This document shows positions 62,238-64,000 of a stretch of DNA of 64,000 bases, one piece after another; the first letter of the stretch is position 1, and each line of letters starts with the position of its first letter. The position numbers and the translations under genes were made by a program. The DNA is from Methylomonas methanica (GTDB lineage Bacteria > Pseudomonadota > Gammaproteobacteria > Methylococcales > Methylomonadaceae): contig LUUF01000076.1 of assembly GCA_001644045.1 (NCBI GenBank), positions 29,132 through 93,131 on the forward strand, read 5' to 3'. The notes below the pieces were generated by a model that was given only the letters and a program-made list of their open reading frames with translations, did no database searches and was not told the origin of the DNA.

Positions 62238-63113
62238 TTGACCGTATTGTTGTCGATTATCCTGTTTACCGCGCTGGGCGGCGTGCTCAGCGTGCTGGCT
62301 GCTGCGGTATTTTTATTGCTGCCGGAACACAAACAAAAGCACGTGCTGCCGCACGGCATCAGCTTTGCGATTGGCGCTTTATTGACCGGCGCATTTTGCG
62401 GTTTGATCCCGCATGCTTTTGAGGAAGTGCCGGTCGAGGATATGTCTACACTCTCGGCTACGATTCTAGCGGGCATCCTGCTTTTTTTTGTGTTGGAAAA
62501 GCTGCTGGTCTGGCGGCATTGTCATTCCCACGCCTGCGAAGCCCACGGCGAAGAATCGCACGACGACCATCATCATGATCACGGTCATAGCCATCCAGTC
62601 CAGCCAGTCGGCCACCGCCCGGCCGGCATGTTTATCATCCTGGGCGATAGCATCCACAACTTCGTCGATGGTGTATTGATAGGTGCGGCGTTTTTAACCG
62701 ACGTACAGTTGGGCGTAGTCACCAGTCTGGCGGTGGCCGCGCACGAGATTCCGCAGGAAGTCGGCGACTTCGCGATATTGCTGCATAGCGGTTACAAGCG
62801 CGGCGAAGCCTTGTTTTACAACATTCTCGCCAGCTTGAGCACGGTGGTTGGCGGCGTGTTGGCGTATTTCAGCCTAGGCGATATGCATCAGATCTTGCCT
62901 TACTTTTTAACTCTGGCGGCTTCCAGTTTTATCTACATTGCAGTTGCCGACTTGATTCCGTCTTTGCATCAAAAGACCGACATCAAAACGTCGTTGCAGC
63001 AGATTGGCTTTATTTTGGCGGGAGTGGTTTTGATCCTGGTGATGCAGGGGATAGCGCATCGGTTTGAGGGGAAAATTGACGGGGAGAGAGTTGAGCAATC
63101 CGGTATTGTTTGA
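62238..63113 (+). CDS. ZIP family metal transporter
   Basis: A 291-residue inner-membrane metal importer of the ZIP family. The start is TTG with GGAGAGAC upstream. A His-rich loop (SHDDHHHDHGHSHPVQ) follows the third helix. The metal-site motifs SIHNFVDGVLIG and AAHEIPQEVGDFAILLHSGY are present in the fourth and fifth helices. Zinc or iron are likely substrates. It starts one base after the pgeF stop codon and is probably in that operon. Confidence 0.92.
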   Translation: MTVLLSIILFTALGGVLSVLAAAVFLLLPEHKQKHVLPHGISFAIGALLTGAFCGLIPHAFEEVPVEDMSTLSATILAGILLFFVLEKLLVWRHCHSHACEAHGEESHDDHHHDHGHSHPVQPVGHRPAGMFIILGDSIHNFVDGVLIGAAFLTDVQLGVVTSLAVAAHEIPQEVGDFAILLHSGYKRGEALFYNILASLSTVVGGVLAYFSLGDMHQILPYFLTLAASSFIYIAVADLIPSLHQKTDIKTSLQQIGFILAGVVLILVMQGIAHRFEGKIDGERVEQSGIV

Positions 63114-63181
63114 ACCCTCGCTCCAAGGGTTGGCGCTATTTGGCCCCCGTGCGCCGCGCGGGCTCATGTCTACGCTTTCAT

Positions 63182-63646
63182 TTAGTAATCATAAAAATCA
63201 TCCCGTAATCTACGGCTAATTTGATAGATATTTTCGGTATCGAATACATTCGTGTAAGCGGCTGTTTTGCCTTCATGCTTAATATTGCAGCGGCGCTCGC
63301 CTTTACGCTTTTCAAGTAAGTCCATCGATACCGGCTTTTGCGTTAAGCGTCTGTCGTTTTTGTGCGAACGGATAAAATATTCTCTGACCTCGACGATTTT
63401 ATTTTTGAAGCGCTTGCCATGCAGTCTTTTGATAGCAAGCTTCCCGGCTTTTTCATCGTCAATAAAAATACGCCCATGAAACGACAGTACATTCGTCTTT
63501 ATGTTTTTAAGACAAAAAATGTCGGTTTTTAGAATATTGCCAAGCCTGAAGGGAAATAACAGGCAAAACTTAAGCGCGGGAGCAACAAAGTCCCCCAAAT
63601 CGCTTTCTTGAGTAATCGACGGGATATTTTTGATAATCAATATCAT
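63182..63646 (-). CDS. RRM-type RNA-binding protein
   Basis: A 154-residue basic protein. It begins MILIIKNIPSITQESDLGDF, an RNP2-like strand and helix, and GRIFIDDEKAGKLAIKRLHG then VEVREYFIRSHKNDRR matches the second half of an RNA recognition motif. The C-terminus is basic (RKGERRCNIKHEG). It should bind RNA in the cytoplasm; targets are unknown. Its composition is AT-richer than the neighbouring genes. Confidence 0.7.
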   Translation of the reverse strand: MILIIKNIPSITQESDLGDFVAPALKFCLLFPFRLGNILKTDIFCLKNIKTNVLSFHGRIFIDDEKAGKLAIKRLHGKRFKNKIVEVREYFIRSHKNDRRLTQKPVSMDLLEKRKGERRCNIKHEGKTAAYTNVFDTENIYQISRRLRDDFYDY

Positions 63647-64000
63647 AAAGCCACTTCAATAATACCGGGAGTATCCCAAGGCCATTTGCAGCAGCGCTTC
63701 GGAACTCCGCAAATGCCCGGCTCGGCACTCGCAGTCAACAATGGGAAATACTGCCTAAATAAATTTACTCGTTGCAACTGATACGGCCCCCATGAAAATC
63801 AAGATGCTGGACCGCCACTTTCTTCAGTAAGCCTATTAATCAGTCAACTTTGCCACCTATATAGCGTCACCTGACCGTTTTACTTTAGGCGCCAAAAACA
63901 TACGCTGAAAATCTTGGAAGCGGAACGATAGTGAAGCGAAGAAAACCCGCCCGGCGCTACGGCTATCGGGGACGAGCGTTAATTTGATCGGCAATCGCAT
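63647..64000. other. Gene-free right end of the window
   Basis: These 354 bases hold no convincing coding frame on either strand and no clear tRNA, hairpin terminator or repeat. The promoter of the RRM-type gene should lie at the left end. A gene may begin beyond the window. Confidence 0.4.

Noticed and set aside
63614..63650. A Fur-box-like GATAATCAATATCAT
   Set aside because: It lies within the first codons of the RRM-type gene and matches the Fur consensus only in part.
1..64000. CRISPR array, tRNA or rRNA genes, prophage or transposase
   Set aside because: No regularly spaced repeats, no tRNA T-loop patterns in the gaps, and no matching proteins were seen.

Overview
The window reads as chromosomal DNA of a gammaproteobacterium. 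Conserved orders point that way: pcnB-folK-panB-panC-panD, pepA-holC, lptF-lptG, and bamD divergent from rluD-pgeF. Two secreted proteins with a VPLPGA(F/V)WLFGS PEP-CTERM tail, many TonB receptors and a B12-salvage operon suggest an environmental species. A methanotroph of the Methylococcales (Methylomonas-like) is my best guess, but it is inference: no methane or methanol oxidation gene lies here. I found no tRNA, rRNA, CRISPR array, prophage or transposase gene.

Layout. 1-4836: a sulfotransferase, a NitT/TauT-type ABC importer whose ATPase gene carries a frameshift, and a HEAT-repeat protein, all on the plus strand. 5049-10740: a three-gene RND efflux operon on the minus strand. 11083-30517: an iron/siderophore island with four TonB-dependent receptors, four FecI-type sigma factors, three FecR-type anti-sigma regulators, a PepSY membrane protein and a secreted beta-propeller protein. 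The last FecI-FecR pair is followed by a PEP-CTERM protein (30873-31562) instead of a receptor. 31708-41724: housekeeping genes (rlpA, ndh, PaiB family, holC, pepA, lptF, lptG) with small membrane or secreted proteins and a 0.6 kb repeat-rich gap (34868-35459).

41971-46622: pcnB, folK and the pantothenate genes panB, panC and panD, then fliW. 46734-51532: a B12 unit with a sigma-70-type promoter, a cobalamin riboswitch, a terminator-like expression platform, btuB, btuM, cbiB and cobD. It should take up corrinoids across both membranes and build the nucleotide-loop arm of the cofactor. 51503-56883: a second PEP-CTERM protein, an RMD1/DUF155 protein, DAHP synthase, a ThiS-ThiG fusion and a group of small genes. 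57121-63646: trmB, a DUF2058 protein, a secreted HEIAH metallopeptidase-like protein, bamD, rluD, pgeF, a ZIP transporter and an RRM-type protein.

The most notable points are these: pcnB appears to start at an AUU codon, as in E. coli; ThiS and ThiG are one polypeptide; BtuM retains the cysteine expected to bind cobalamin; a tiny GDCC-type cysteine protein is wedged between pepA and holC; a FecI-type sigma gene without FecR sits beside a Cys-rich beta-propeller; and a small gene ahead of one fecI appears to be frameshifted.
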